From Paragyromitra xinjiangensis (lineage: Eukaryota > Ascomycota > Pezizomycetes > Pezizales > Discinaceae), in NCBI GenBank assembly GCA_038503065.1, contig JBCAMK010000010.1:1736001-1800000 (forward strand): a stretch of DNA of 64,000 nucleotides, read 5' to 3'. The notes beneath the pieces were generated by a model. It was not told where the DNA came from and made no database searches. It was given only the letters and a program-made list of their open reading frames with translations. How positions within the stretch are numbered: the stretch's first letter is position 1; every line of letters begins with the position of its first letter. Shown in pieces: positions 1-12,524 of this stretch. A program made the position numbers and the translations under genes.

Positions 1-165
1 CGTCTTTGCTCCAAGTCCTGTTGTTTTTGTTGTAACTTTAAAGATTATTAGTTGATACGAACGGAAGCCCGGGACAAGAAGTTGACGAACCCTTTGCATT
101 TTGACACGAGTCTATATAGCACTCAGCATCGAGAATTAGATGGGAAGTTGCAGTAGCAAACACAC

Positions 166-510
166 CTCAACATCCAACGGATCCTCAACCTGAAGTCTCT
201 GAAAACCAGTGACCATGCTAGGAGCAAGATCCAACGATTCGGAGATGTCCATCTGACCCCTGTGGAAAGCGTTTGGGTTATCCCAGTTCAAATTGGTAGG
301 CCTCATCGAATCGGTTGTGAAACGACGCTGAAGCGTTGCTCTGCTGTCAGGTGCAGCCGAAAGAGGAGATTCAACAGTTGAGCGGAGCGGGGTATGGGTG
401 GGGAACTTGAATCCGTGATCCTGCTGAGCTTGGTTGTTTAAAAGGTTGTTTGTAAAGCGCATATTGTTGTGGTTTCTATCACCCATGGTAGCAGCAGCGG
501 ATGAAGCCAT
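166..510 (-). CDS. Unrecognised gene, first coding exon (gene runs off the window)
   Basis: The ATG lies at 510 and the frame is open to 136, but a good splice donor (GAG then GTGTGT) at 165-160 suggests the coding exon ends at 166 and the gene continues left of the window. The visible product (about 115 residues) starts MASSAAATMGDRNHNN, is rich in Asn, Ser and Thr, and shows no domain, signal peptide or membrane segment. A second in-frame Met at residue 9 could also be the start. The stretch TLQRRFTTDSM looks like a possible basophilic kinase site, but that is only a motif impression. I do not recognise the family. It is divergent from orc5. Confidence 0.55.
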
Positions 511-519
511 TGCTCATGC

Positions 520-660
520 CTACAGCATAATTGCCCATCAGCAAATCTCTCACCAGCAAGAAACAAGGAATCTCGAGATGACTAATTAGTTTACAACACC
601 CAAGGGCAACCAAACTGAATATTCTCGAAAGGAGCGGAATATCTACTGCAAAGCACGTAC
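520..660 (-). other. Probable 5'-UTR intron of the first gene
   Basis: Read on the minus strand, AAAAG is followed by a GTACGTG donor at 660. The sequence GCTGTAG at 526-520 makes a good acceptor nine bases before the ATG at 510. The intervening 141 nt contain stops in the coding direction and an upstream ATG. An intron in the leader would remove that ATG and place the coding start just after the acceptor. Confidence 0.5.
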
Positions 661-661
661 C

Positions 662-2841
662 TTTTGGGAAATGACGGAAAGCTTGAACCAAGGCTAACTC
701 GCTGTCAACCGAGTGAGAAGGCAGGAAAGCAACGAAATGGAAAGCAGAGTTCGTCCAAAGGAAAACGAAACGAAACGCTGCAACGCCAGAAACTGCTAAT
801 CGTCTAAACAGATGAATAAAACAAACAACAGGGGAGGGGGGCTGTGAGAACTTGAATGGGCAGAAGTAGAGAAACGAAGGAGAGAGGAGTTCGGTGGGGT
901 AAAAGGAGGGTCCTCAGGGATGAGGTGTCGGCTTGAACGTGGTTGGCAGCGGTGGTGTCGGTGGAGCTCACAATTGCAGCACTCACACGCGCGGGGCAAC
1001 AGGGAAGTTACACCTGCTTGTTTCTTCAGATTTACAGGTAAAAGTACAGCCCGAGTGAGGCTCGAGTTTAACGATTTGCTGGGTGGCCGGTCCTCAAAAA
1101 ATTGTAAAGCCTCAGGCCACAATTCCTTATATATACAACTCAAACATTCCCTCAGTGCGCGGCTCTTTTCCCCAACTTTTTCGAAAATTCACGGCCGGAA
1201 GCTTATTTTAACCTGTCTCTAGCCTTGATAACCTATGTATTGATACTGTCACTATCACGCACTAACTGATAGGGCAGGCTGTTATGATCAATCGATTCCC
1301 GATCCCTCAAATCGGGAATCTTTCGGCACTCGCCATCCTATTTTAAATAATTGAACAATTAGGGTTTAAGTCGCCGTAGATACATGTATTCCAAAAGATC
1401 TCGCCCAAAAACGCTGGTCTTGGAATTTGCCTTCCAGCCAGGCGGATATGTCACTAAGTTCGCAAGAGCGGAAATTAAGATTTAGTCGAGCAGGTCTAGA
1501 TAGCAAGCACGAGCCTCCCCGCATCGGTCCCGCGATATACCGGGGAATCGGGATGACGAGGTACGGCACGATGATTTACACGATTCTCGACAGTCTGGAA
1601 ACACATGATTTTGACAATGCTCGGACCTTTACGCGCACCACACACACATGCACACGATCTCCCGTGAGGGTGCGCGGATCCACCGGCCAACTTCTCTATG
1701 GGTCTCTATCACGGGGGAGGGGGTCTATGTTATGCAGTAACGTGATGAGCAATGACCATTACTCTCTTCCGCGCAAGCACTCACCTAATAGAACTCGATT
1801 CTTTTACTATTACATGTCAACAGGTCGTGTACTTTTATTTATCCTCTAATTTACATACATACGGTCGCGGAGTAAAACTCGTACATCGAAGCGGGGTCTA
1901 CGATCTGACTTGGGATCGAAGATATTGCGCAGTTCAGATTAACCAACAACTGTGAAGGCTCCAGGATAAACATCATCTTGGGTCCAGTTGACAGCATCGG
2001 TTGTCTCTGGCGCATGTGTGTTGAAACGCTACTGCATATATTTAGGCGCCGTCGCTTCTTTGCTGGCAAATTTTCTCTGTTGGCCCGTCTCACCTCTTCT
2101 TAGGAAATATTGACTCATCCTCTAGAAACTCCAATTCATTAATAGCGCGATGATTGCAGAAGGTGGATCTAACGTGCGAAGATTCCATTCGTGTGTCTGC
2201 CGTGGGAGTTTCCGTAAGGGTTAGGGTAACACGGCTATCGCTATCACACAATGCTAGTCACCCTGCTTCTTTCAGATGTCATCTACGCGGCAGCAATTGT
2301 ATGTCGTACCTTCGCTTCCCGAACGTGTAGAGCACTACATTTATGTGCTGCTCAATAGTCCGCCAAGTCTTGGTGGTACTTCATAGAAGGAACTCCATAA
2401 TGAAGTTACTAGTTGTTGTTATCATTATATTGCAGACTAGAAATCAGGTCTCAAAGTACATGTATCCACCGAGGTTCGTATTAAAAAAACATGGATATAG
2501 GGTGCAATCCTGTCAACTTGCCGGTTTTCATATTCTCAGGCGCACTTATGTTTGACGTCATTGTGCTTGCTTCGTGTCAAATCGGTACCTTTTTCTATCC
2601 AAACCTCGAATAACCTCGAATAAAAATATTTTTTTGTTTCTAACTAGTGTATCTACTTCCGAACGTATATCTGGTGTTCTTTAACAAACCCCGGATATTT
2701 TGGCCAGGATCTTATATATTTTTACCAATCCGAAATGTCAGACGCGTTCTAGGCTATGCCGCGTGCGCATGCGGCTCTTCGCCGCGTTTCTAAGTCTTTA
2801 CTTCTAGCATCACGAGATTCACGGCAAATTGAGTGACCACA
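662..2841. other. Intergenic region, divergent promoters of the first gene and orc5
   Basis: About 2.2 kb without a convincing gene. The part nearest the left gene (about 790-1140) is pyrimidine-rich on the minus strand, as expected for a leader or promoter. Small ORFs in it have no domain character. It contains two copies of the recurring palindrome TACATGTA (1381 and 2457) and two short telomere-like or telobox strings (1359-1367 and 2216-2230). Confidence 0.6.
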
Positions 2842-4598
2842 ATGCTTCCCGACGAGCTTCTATCGGACAAGCTCCTCTCATCTATCAATGATCGCTTCCC
2901 TTGCCGGGTACCTCAGCTTCAGAAATTATCTGCTCTTGTCAACAATGTATAATGAATTCCTTTTCAATCGCGTTTTATAATCATATTACTGACTAAACCC
3001 CTACAGGATGATGACTATAGCCCAGCATCTACTGTCATCCACGGGTTAGAGGCTACTGGCAAAACCCTCATTCTTAAGTCTTTCCTTGAGTCCTCTGGTA
3101 GCAGTTTCTCGTGGGTTCCGTGCCACGAGTGCGTAACAGCCAGACACCTGGTGGAGCGCATAGCAGCTACCGTGTCCGAGTCTCTTGGGGCCGCAGAGGG
3201 AACATCGAGTCCGGCCAGATGTGAGAATGTTGGCGTATTGGCAGTTCAGCTACAACAAATGCTGAAGGGAAGCCAAAGGAAACATTTTTTGGTATGGTAG
3301 ATGATCGGTGTCAGCCACATCACTATGGACGTAGGAGCTTATAGGGTGAAATAGGTTTTGGATAGAATTGATCGACAACGTGAAGCACCATCTACGCTTC
3401 TTGCTTCTTTAGGTCGACTAGGTGAAATGGCAAGCTCTCACCTTGGTTTGGGTTCTACATAACTAGTCTCCTAACAAAAAATGTTAGATACCGAGCCTCA
3501 CAATCATCTTCGTCGTCTCGGTGCCTCGACCCCGTTTCTTAAGCTCTGCCGAAGTACCACATGTTCATTTCACCCCATATAACAAAGAAGAAAGCATCAA
3601 AGTTCTGTCAAAATATGCCAGGCGTATCACAAAAATACCTACCGAAGGGGATAATGGAGAAGAGGAAGAGGAAGAAGAATACACTGAAGAAGATGCCAAA
3701 GAAGAGTTATATGTTTGGGAAAAATTCTGCGGCACCGTCTGGGACTCCTTGGCCAAGGGCACCGCCAGGAATATCGTACAATTCCGTGAATCGGTCGATA
3801 AAATGTGGCTGCAATTCGTCCAGCCCATTGCGAAAGGGGAGTACGGGACAAGGAACTATTCTAGCTTGTACTTATTACAAAAAGAGATGTTCAGACAGGA
3901 GGCAAACGTAGTCGATTCTGTACTTCCTGCGATGGCTGTAGGAAGAACAATTGCTTTGAAGAGTGAGTTCGTTTTTCTGTTGACTTTATGGCTTATTGCT
4001 TAGCGATCACTAACCACCACCCCTAATAGATGTGCACGATCTTCCGTATTACTCCAAGTTCCTCTTGTGTGCTGCATACCTATCCTCCTACAATCCCGCC
4101 CGGCAGGACTCTCTCTTCTTCACGAAAGCTAGTGATCTTAGCAAAAAAAGACGTAGAGGAGGCGGCAGGGGGAGACCCGCAAAAAATAGAAAGGTGTGGA
4201 TTAGGCAATATGATCACCTAGTTGCGAATAAATTTGAGTTTTTGTGCTAACTCGGATTTCACGTCCCAGATCCACAGGAGACTTTTAGGTCCGCAAGCAT
4301 GGCCCCTCGAACGCATGCTTGCCATCTTTTATGCCATATTACCACATCAAATATCTTCTGCAGTTGATATACAAACTCAAGTCAGTGCTAGTCCACTTCC
4401 TGACCCCTTCGAGGCAAACATTAACCAAAAACCCAAAAATAGGTTGCGACCCTAACGTCACTTAGGCTGTTAACCAAAGCTTCAGCAACGGATGTGTTAG
4501 AGGCATCGACGAAATGGCGCGTCAATGTTGGCTGGGACTACATTAGAGGTGTGGCCCGGAGTGTCAAATTTGACATCGAAGATTTCATTGCCGAGTAG
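2842..4598 (+). CDS. orc5: Origin recognition complex subunit 5 (ORC5)
   Basis: ORC5 is an AAA+ subunit of the nuclear complex that marks replication origins and loads MCM helicase with Cdc6 and Cdt1. I model seven exons: 2842-2946, 3007-3291, 3355-3429, 3488-3962, 4030-4193, 4270-4380 and 4443-4598. All phases agree, giving 456 residues, the usual ORC5 size. Walker A is GLEATGKT (residues 48-55). Walker B is LVLDRID, formed across the exon 2/3 junction at about residue 130. After the AAA+ fold comes an acidic run ([12 protein letters not shown]). The C-terminal half carries the conserved strings [15 protein letters not shown] and [18 protein letters not shown], followed by [19 protein letters not shown] near the end. 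Intron 3 (3430-3487) has a GC donor (ATG then GCAAGC), which is needed to keep [11 protein letters not shown] in frame. Identification is secure; individual junctions are predictions. Confidence 0.93.
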
Positions 4599-6447
4599 AC
4601 TACAGTAGGCGGTATGCTTTGAAATGAGGTGATCTTGGGATGAGATATTTACGAATGAGTAACAATGATACTTTGGGATGGTGTCTTTTTGGATGGATGT
4701 ATCACTAGTTTGTTTTCGGTTCTCTTCTTCTTCGAGGGTCACTAGAAAAAAATACACCGCATATCGCTATCTTCCTTTAGTAAAATAAATCTCCATGGTT
4801 TTTGGCCAAGAATGAATTATGATAGAAGCGACCCACTGGCAAATGGTAATCAGAACAAATACAAGAATCCTAACCAAGGTAGACAACCAGTTCTGTTAGC
4901 TCGCACTTTCCTCCACCTTTCTTAGATTAAATTTATTAAGGGGGCGAGCTCGAAAATCCTCATAAAACAAAAAGAAAACTTAGTAAACAGATTCCTCCTA
5001 AATAAACAATCCTGATACCAAAAACTTAAATTATCACTTAATTTCAACTAATCCATATCAGTTGAAGTCCATAGCACCTTCCTCCATCAACACCCAAAAA
5101 TCTCTTGAGAGAAGCCTAAACCCACAAATAGCAAATATATTTTATGGATTGTTACTCTGAAATTTTGAGCAAAGATAAGGATTACGCGGATAAAAACGTT
5201 TAGAGAAACGAGATAAACATAGTTGGAACCATATAACTACCATCGCCCCCCCTCTGCAATAACCAACTTCATCTTGAGGATGTTAGCCATGATAGTCCGT
5301 TTCATCACATGCCCCCACGAACACACTTGCCGTTCGCAACAGCACTCTCGACATCCGCAACTCCCTCTAGGCCGGGGCAGTCTCTGTCTCGTGCCCAGAC
5401 TTGTGCTTAGCGCCAAGGTTCGTACCTCACGCTAAAATACAATAATTATGGAAAAATAGGCTGGGGACGAGACAGGGGCAGTCTGGCCGAGCACAGTTTG
5501 AGCGGTCAAAACGGTGGGCTATCCTTGAGCAGTGGTTGACCCCCGTAAGCCATCCTCGATAACTTGAAGCTCATCGAGGGTTTTGTCGATGCGGAACTGT
5601 TTATAAGCAATTCTAATTCTGAGGACCTCGATACGAATAGGCCCAGAGTCATTGGTAATAGGTGGTAGTTCGATCGTCTTCAAGGTTGGACTGCGAGTTA
5701 ACCACCTAGGTGTGAAGGTAGAAGATATTCGAACGTTTTGCTCTTTGGTGTACGCGATGAATAGATGATAAGGGAGTGATCTATGTGAGGCTATTGTGGG
5801 TTCCATCCTTTAAGCGACCTTATGACCCATCTTGAAAGTTGAAATCGGGCTATTAGCTCCGATCCGAAAATATTTCTAGTTAGCACACTCACCAGTAGAA
5901 GCTCAATACCCCTTGAGCTGCTTCGAAAAACTAGAATTTGAAAAAAAGGAGCAAAGAGTTGTGTGCTTCCGGTATATTCTAGATGCGTGTATGAATTGTC
6001 AATCAATCAATCAATCAATCAATTCGGTATATTCTATACCCTAGCCAAGTCTCGCCAGATTTAGTGCGTCATTGTCAATCACTCGACCGACCAGTAAGGT
6101 CACTTCGAAACAATTATGGATGACTAAATAGTGACTGCTGGGCACTTAGTCTGTAATAGCAGATCATGATCTCCTTTCGCGCGATAATTATGAACTTGGT
6201 GGCTAACGATGGCTGGCCCGAAATATTTTAGTCTAGGTTTTCCACACCCCCCCAAAATCAAAGAATCGTCAAATGGAAACGTATCCACTCCCGGACTAGT
6301 CTTCAACACCAAAACCTCAAACCATTGGCAACTAGCTAATTAGCCTACGTCCTTCCGTCTACGGGTTGTGGTAATTACCAACCTAAAGACAAGGCCAACA
6401 ATGTGAAAGTATAGATACTTCAGCGCACTATATTGCACCTGTTATAT
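4599..6447. other. Intergenic region between orc5 and the tRNA
   Basis: I see no supported gene. A minus-strand ORF at 5519-5806 (95 codons, starting MEPTIASHRSLPYHLF) has reasonable composition but no recognisable family, and the frame upstream is closed. It may be a gene remnant or chance. Around 5384-5480 there is an imperfect inverted repeat built on CTGTCTCGT and ACGAGACAG. Confidence 0.5.
5970..6036. repeat. TCAA microsatellite bracketed by a 12-bp direct repeat
   Basis: Six tandem TCAA units occupy 5999-6022. The 12-mer CGGTATATTCTA occurs just before them at 5970-5981 and again just after them at 6025-6036. The arrangement fits a local slippage duplication. Confidence 0.8.
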
Positions 6448-6548
6448 GGGGATATGGTTTAGTGGTATAATACCTCTTTAGCATGTGGTTCTCCTTGTGA
6501 GTTCAACTCGATTAGAGGTGGTCCGGCGTTCGATTCGCCGTATCTCCA
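6448..6548 (+). tRNA. tRNA-Ala (anticodon AGC), intron-containing
   Basis: The acceptor stem GGGGATA (6448-6454) pairs with TATCTCC (6541-6547), followed by discriminator A. Position 3-70 is a G-U wobble, the alanine identity element. The D arm contains AGTGGTA. The anticodon stem CCTCT pairs with AGAGG (6514-6518) and the loop TTAGCA...T carries anticodon AGC at 6480-6482. A 29-nt intron (6484-6512) sits one base 3' of the anticodon, the canonical position for nuclear tRNA introns. The T arm is CGGCG-TTCGATT-CGCCG. The D stem is weak (three pairs). The intronless mature RNA would be 72 nt before CCA addition. Confidence 0.93.
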
Positions 6549-6555
6549 TTTTTTT
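6549..6555 (+). terminator. RNA polymerase III terminator of tRNA-Ala
   Basis: A run of seven T residues follows the discriminator base directly, as expected for Pol III termination. Confidence 0.85.
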
Positions 6556-7068
6556 CGTTTAAATTGTCAACCAAGCAGTTTCTGACTTTCACCCCACGAA
6601 ACGATTGTTCTATCCTGAAGAGTGCGGAGTTTTTCGAGAATAGAGGTGGGTCGATGAGGGTAGTGCTTCGATTCAATTGAGGGTCTTGTGGAAATTTCAA
6701 ATGCTGAGCGGTAAGATGTGGTAGATAGCACACGGTAGCTTGATTGACGACTAGCAATATTCTAGAAACGCTCTAAAAAAAAGGTTGGCAACTTTGATCC
6801 ACATATAAAAACCTCCGAATTCATATTCTCCCTATCATCTCCCAAAATCAGATAACCCGAACTCCAGCAATACAAATACCAAGGTAAATTTAAAAGAATA
6901 GAAGGAACCCAAGAACTAAGCAGCACCTTCGTTTAAAACGAGCAATATAAGTAACAGCCAAAGCAGGTAAAGCTCCAGGCGTAAGGAAGTAGGAATACAA
7001 AAACCATTAGAAAAGGCCATCCGCTCAGAGATTCAGCCTGAGAAAAACAAAACCAGATTGCGAGACCT
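6556..7068. other. Intergenic region 3' of taf4
   Basis: About 500 bp between the tRNA and the end of taf4. A+T-rich, probably including the taf4 3' UTR. No gene seen. Confidence 0.6.
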
Positions 7069-8284
7069 TTATTTCATCCTCAAATAAGCTTTTACCACGC
7101 CTCTACCAACACCTCTTCCGTCGCCTTCCAGTGCGCCTATCCAGTCTCTAATCTGTACTCCACCACCCTTCTCACCATCATCCCTCCATGCGCCGATCCT
7201 CTGTCCGCCACTCCAATACGGCTGTCCGCCATTTTCAAGTCCTGCTGAAGCACCGGGTGTTCCAGGGCCTGCAGCTGGTACCGCAAGGCCTCCACCGATA
7301 CCAATTGGAGCCAATGAAGGCGCGCCCCCTCCGGCTGCGGCAGACATCCATGAGTAAGTCTTCTTCTTTCGCTTCCCGCCGAACCCGCCGACGCCCATCA
7401 TCATGTTTGCAGTTGCATTTGCAGCTTTATGCGACATAACTTCCTCCTTCTTGCTCGCCATATGCTTCCGCGATTCCTTCGCCGACATCTTTCGGTCATC
7501 TCCACCAGGTGTCGATGGTGACGCATCCGGCGCAGGAGTAGAAGGTGTTGTCGCGGAAGGCGTAGCAGCAGCCCCAATACCCCCATTCAACGATCCTTCC
7601 CGCTTCGCTTTCTTGTTTAGCCTCTCCTGTTCTTTTTGAAATTCTCTCTGCTGTAGCCCCCTAAGTGCCTTCGCCGTTTCATTCGCTAGCGTCGTTGTCG
7701 GCTGCGATCCCATCAATAGATCATTCGCAAACGAGAATGATCTTTTTAGTGGGTTTCCAGGCGAAACCGCACTATCAGGAACGGTTTTCGCGTCAGGAGA
7801 CGCACCCTTAACACTATCCGCCCACTCTCCCGTAACGACGTTCTGGGCGCGACGTCGCGCGCGCGCAAGGACTACTGCGCGAGTAACAAACTGGTTCAGA
7901 CGCTCCTTGCAGGCAAGGCTTAGGAGGGTGGCAATATCCGCTGCCGGGCCACTTGTTTGCAGTTGTCCGTTACCAGCGTTCAGGGTGAAGGTTTGGCACT
8001 GGGCATCGCGGGTCTTCCGGAAGAGACGGTTGGAGAGGATATGAGGCTCTAGGAACGGATTGTTGAGATGGTTTGCGCGGGACTCAGCGGCGCGGCGTTG
8101 AACAATGCGGGTGGCTTCGTCGTCGTTGAGGGGTCCACGGGATTCATCGACGGTGGAGGCGGTGAGACGAGCTTCTTCTTCTTTGAGATCGATACCGGCG
8201 GAAGTCAAGGCGTCTGCAAGGTCTGTTGGGTCTGTGGGTTTTGAGGCTGGGGGTGGCATGGATGAGGAGGCCTGTTGGGCCTGT

Positions 8285-8316
<32 letters not shown>

Positions 8317-8421
8317 GTATTGGAATTGTTGCTGCTGTTGGGGCTGGGGCGTGCCTGGGCCATTCTGATTGTTCTGTAGATACGGCTGTAAAGGAGCCGC
8401 GTTTTGCGGGAACGACGACAT
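7069..8421 (-). CDS. taf4: TFIID subunit TAF4
   Basis: This intronless 450-codon frame encodes a TAF4-family subunit of TFIID, the RNA polymerase II pre-initiation factor; TAF4 pairs with TAF12 through a histone-fold. The N-terminus is low-complexity: a Gln-rich run at about residues 26-50, encoded by the CAG/CTG-type tract at 8281-8340. The TAF4 core starts near residue 68 (LADALTSAGIDLKEEEARL) and runs through NNPFLEPHILSNRLFRKT and LLSLACKERLNQFVTRAVVLARARRRAQ, the histone-fold-like part. The middle has basic Lys-rich segments (KEQERLNKKAKREG), and GGKRKKKTYSWM near residue 353 is a typical TAF4 C-terminal string. The tail is Gly-rich and ends in KAYLRMK. The ATG at 8421 is the only in-frame Met before the Gln tract. 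Confidence 0.9.
8281..8340 (-). repeat. Polyglutamine-encoding trinucleotide tract in taf4
   Basis: Near-perfect CAG/CAA repeats on the coding strand encode two Gln-rich runs separated by FQY. Such tracts vary in length between strains. Confidence 0.85.
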
Positions 8422-10753
8422 CGTGGGCGGGTTGAATGGAGAGAATCAGTTTGTTGTTGGTGATGATTGATGGAGCTATTGGTGAGATGACGGAGACTTG
8501 TCAGACCTGTCGTCGAAAAGATAGTTTAGTTACCCGGTCTGCTTCTTGGCGTGCATGACGCGAATTTGAGCCGCAACACCATGTGTATCTAGATGACTAA
8601 TATCGCTCACATCCGAAATGCCAAAACATCCATTGAGCCCCATCAATCCTGGTGTATGATATCTTGGGTATGACGCTCGTATAGGTATAGAACGCAATTA
8701 ATCTAGAGTCTACATGCCCAGGAATCACAAAACCTGTCCACATGACGTTCCCAAGGATGTTGTCTTGGCTTGGGTTTCTTTTTCGTTTGTCCCATTAAGC
8801 AAACGCGCCTACATGCATGCGACCTCCCGGCTGTAAAGTTAGATTCCCATCTCCCTACGGCTACAAAAATTCTCGATCTCCTTGTCATATGGACAAAATA
8901 ATCTCTCGGCTCAGGCTCGAATTCCGTCAACCGCTTGAACGACAATATTGGACCTTCCAAATAAGCTCCTCCCCCTGGCTGCCAAGTATCCCTATGATTT
9001 ACATCAATTCCTTTCCCCCGTGCAAATCGTTTTCCGGACACTAGGCGGACTGCCATCATATAAACACATTTACGTAGGCTATCTGTGTTTCACCAGAACT
9101 AACATATAGTCACAAGGTCGCGTTAGAAACGGAAACTCCAACTAACATCAATGATCAGCACGCTACCTAGAGAAAAAGGCCCGAATGATCACCCTTCATC
9201 CCCCGGGTGCAAGGTAAGGAGGCAATTTTCAAGACACTACTCAGGAATGAGACCAAGGATCAAAGACAGATACATGTAGTCTCACCCCATTTCATCACGT
9301 TTCCATTTCATGGTAATACAAAACAGCCGGATTGCTTCTGATGCCTTTTAGCAACGGGAAGACGGCCCTCCGCTATTCCGCAGCCAGCGGGTGAAAAGGT
9401 ATTAGCCTGTTGATAAGAACGGGTACCAACCTTGAAGCCACGAATGCGGCTCAGTATGTAAGGGGAAATAAATAGATTCGCCGCATCGCTGCAAGTGGGT
9501 AACCCCTCGAACATGGTGTTGCGGTTCTGTTAGGTTCGGACAGGAGTCCATGCTACTATTTTCAACACTTAGCTAGAAACCTAGATTGTACTGTTCAACG
9601 TTTTTCTAATAATCACACCCCCCAGATTCAGGTTCTTGTGAACTACTAAACCCACAGAAATTTACCTTGAATAGCCAGAACATCGATTCTGGCGGATAGA
9701 CTAATCTGCAAGTATAGTTACTATCCCCTAGATCGTAGCTCCTCACACTGAAATTCAATACCTTGGGCTTTGGTCGCTTGATTTTTTCGGGGTCTGTAGC
9801 CTAAACTTGCCAATTATAGCAGAGATAATAAGCCATGCTAAGTCTCTGCTTATGGATTCCCAGCTGTAAAACACAAGAACTTGCAGGGAGATGTGCTGAA
9901 TATGCCAAGCCGGGCTGTTTCAAATTCGCTGACTGAAGTCCGTGAAAATACTCGACTACGATCCAAGGGATAGATATAGCTTAAAAAACCAATATATCAA
10001 CAAACGGTAAAGTATGGTAGATACCCAGGTCCAAAACCTCACAACCATAGACACGGAGCTTTTACCGTTTCTAGTCTTCCTAAAGTCTTAGTTCTTTATC
10101 CCTTCATGCTCTTAACTTCCTTCCCCTCCTCTCCTTACAAGACAACTCTCAACACTTGCCTCTCGGCGCTGGAGACTCCTATGCAGGGTCATGCGTAGAT
10201 CTAACAAACATATATTGCTTCAAGGTATGTCAATACCAGGAAGCCATGTTGAGTTATTCACAACTGCGAGCTTGAAGATCAAGTCTCAGCTTGCTACAGT
10301 ACTATCATACCAAGACATTTAAAATTGCCCTGTTAGGACTACTGGTAGGCTGAAACGTCCTAGAATATCTCAAATATATGGCAGTGGGCGTTAGACGATA
10401 GATATCATATCTCTTCAGTTGTAGTAAGATAATAACATATCTTGGTGCAGCCCCTTCTAGGCGATATCACTACCAACCGGAATTACTGGTGCCATCCTTG
10501 CCATTGGAGGAGGAATGGATGAGTGGTGCCAGAGAAGAGATATCATCCTGACAGTAAGGATGATGCAATTAAAGATGCTACAGGATGAAACAACACCAAC
10601 TAACCAATACCAATGACTGTCTATCAAAAAATTAGACTCACACCAACCACGCAAATTACGATGTCTTCAGGGCCAATGGTTCGCATTAGACTAGCTATCA
10701 AGGGTCAAGAGCAAACGGTTGAAGATCCAACCCTCAAAGCTCCAACACATTCA
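8422..10753. other. Intergenic region upstream of taf4
   Basis: About 2.3 kb with no frame I can support. The ORFs here (for example 8703-9059 minus) lack domain character. One TACATGTA palindrome at 9271-9278. The right end should contain the 3' UTR of the DCAF4-like gene. Confidence 0.55.
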
Positions 10754-12524
10754 CTAAATCACATAACGCTCCAAAACCGATCCATCAACCACCATGATAC
10801 TCTCCACGTCTCCCTCTTCTTCGCTATAAAACCTCAGAGCCCTACAAGCATGATGAAACGATTTCCTTCCCAAACTGCTCTCTAACACATTCCCCGTCTC
10901 CATGGAAAACAGCCTAACATGTTGGTCCTCATTCGCAACTACCATCACTTGTCTCTCTCTGCAAACGTCAAAGCCAAGCGTGAGCATATACCCACTCCCA
11001 TCGTGGACCTTCTCATATGTCATCACGGGCTTTGTCGGCTCAACAAACGCCTTGCTTGGGCTTCCCGGGTGCGGAAATCGTAGATCATACAGTGCGCATT
11101 TCTGCGGCCCTTGGACCACCATCGTCACTTCGTTCAAATGACGGATATGTGTGATACTAGACCTATGCATAACCACAAGGTTAGACGAACAAGCGTCGCT
11201 TTCACTTCGGCGAACCCGCATATCGAAGAGCCGCATTGCACCGTCACGAGATCCGCATAGTAAGACAGGCGGCTCCGTAGGAAGGAATTCAACTGCGAAG
11301 ACGTCGCTACCAGTTACGAAGTAGTGGCGATCCCAGTCGTTCGGGTGCTCGCGCATATAGATAACGCCCGTGGAGGCGCCTAATGCCATGTCCCCAGTCT
11401 GGGCGGACACTGTTGAGGTCCAGATAGATCGTACAGGGCCAGAGAAGACAAGGGATTGGCCTTCATTGCCGGTGGGAAGTAAGCAACCAGACGTGGTATT
11501 CTTCAGCTGAAAATCACCAGATCATACCTGGGGCTGTGTAATCTTCGGAATTCGACTCGGGTAGTCTGACACGAAATATAGATGGGCTACTCGTGCCGCC
11601 TAGACATGATGCCCTTGAGGAATTATCAGTGGTGCGTCTTGCATGGTAGGAAAAATTCAATACGATAGTGCACATACATCAGCATCCGTCCTGGAGATAA
11701 ACAAACCGACGTAACCTATGTTTCAAATCAATATCAGCCCCAAAATCTTAAAAAGACTAAAACCAGTCCAAAAAAAATCAAATTCTTCAAAATACCTGTG
11801 ACGAAAAGTGATGCAAGCTCCTCATCCGGCTCCTATCACACTTCAAGTTTCCATAGTCATCCTTTGCAATCGGAACAGACCTAGGATCCCACCATTAGCA
11901 CGGCGTTCTTCGCAGCCCCCAATGTCCCACCAAAATTACCCAGAAGAAGCTTATCCCAATACTCACATAACCCCGCCCCCATCATCGCCCACCACAAGCG
12001 TCCCATCCCTTCTTCCATCCCTCACAAACGCCGTGATTTTTCTTCCATCAACGCCAACATCCCACAACCTCCGGTGTTCCAGACTCAACGCATAAACACG
12101 CCTCCTCGCTTCCTGTTCGTCGAGGGATCCAATCGACCCGAGTTCCCTGCCTAGAGTACATTGAATAAACGGATTGTTGGCGAGTGGTAGCGTTCGTCGT
12201 TGTTTCAGGCGATAGGACTCTTCCTGAAGTTGTTGAGATTGACGCTACGGCAATGGAGGGGAAAACGCGTCAGCATGATATCAGTAGACGGATTCGACAT
12301 ACTAGACAGACAGAAGAGACAATGGAAAGCAGACCTGTTGTTCTTGCTGTTGCCTTTGCACGCTCGCTACTGTGTAGAATGACGTTGTTGGCGCGGCGTG
12401 ATTAGCTAGGAGGCGAAAGTACTTCTTTTTTGCTGGATCTATCAACAGAAGTTAGAACCCGTGAAGCCCACCAGGAGATGAATTTACCGTAGTAGAAACC
12501 CGGTATCTCGACGGGTAAACTCAT
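10754..12524 (-). CDS. DCAF4-like WD40-repeat protein
   Basis: The product resembles DDB1/CUL4-associated factor 4 proteins, WD40 substrate receptors of CUL4-DDB1 ubiquitin ligases. I model seven exons: 12524-12488, 12438-12335, 12244-11967, 11880-11796, 11715-11678, 11613-11528 and 11460-10754. Phases agree throughout and give 444 residues. The start MSLPVEIPGFYYDPAKKKYF is the characteristic N-terminal motif of this family, just after the ATG. A Gln-rich basic helix follows. WD-like blades are visible as VFAVEFLPTEPPVLLCGSRDG...MRLFDMRV, and MLTLGFDVCRERQVMVVANED...VRLFSMETG. Introns 5 and 6 use CAAG and GAAG acceptors, the least certain junctions. Fungal databases have sometimes called such genes myocyte-specific enhancer factor 2d, which I consider a misnomer. 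Confidence 0.8.

Noticed and set aside
796..1143. Minus-strand ORF of 115 codons
   Set aside because: No domain; low-complexity pyrimidine-driven Ser/Pro/His sequence in what looks like the leader or promoter of the first gene.
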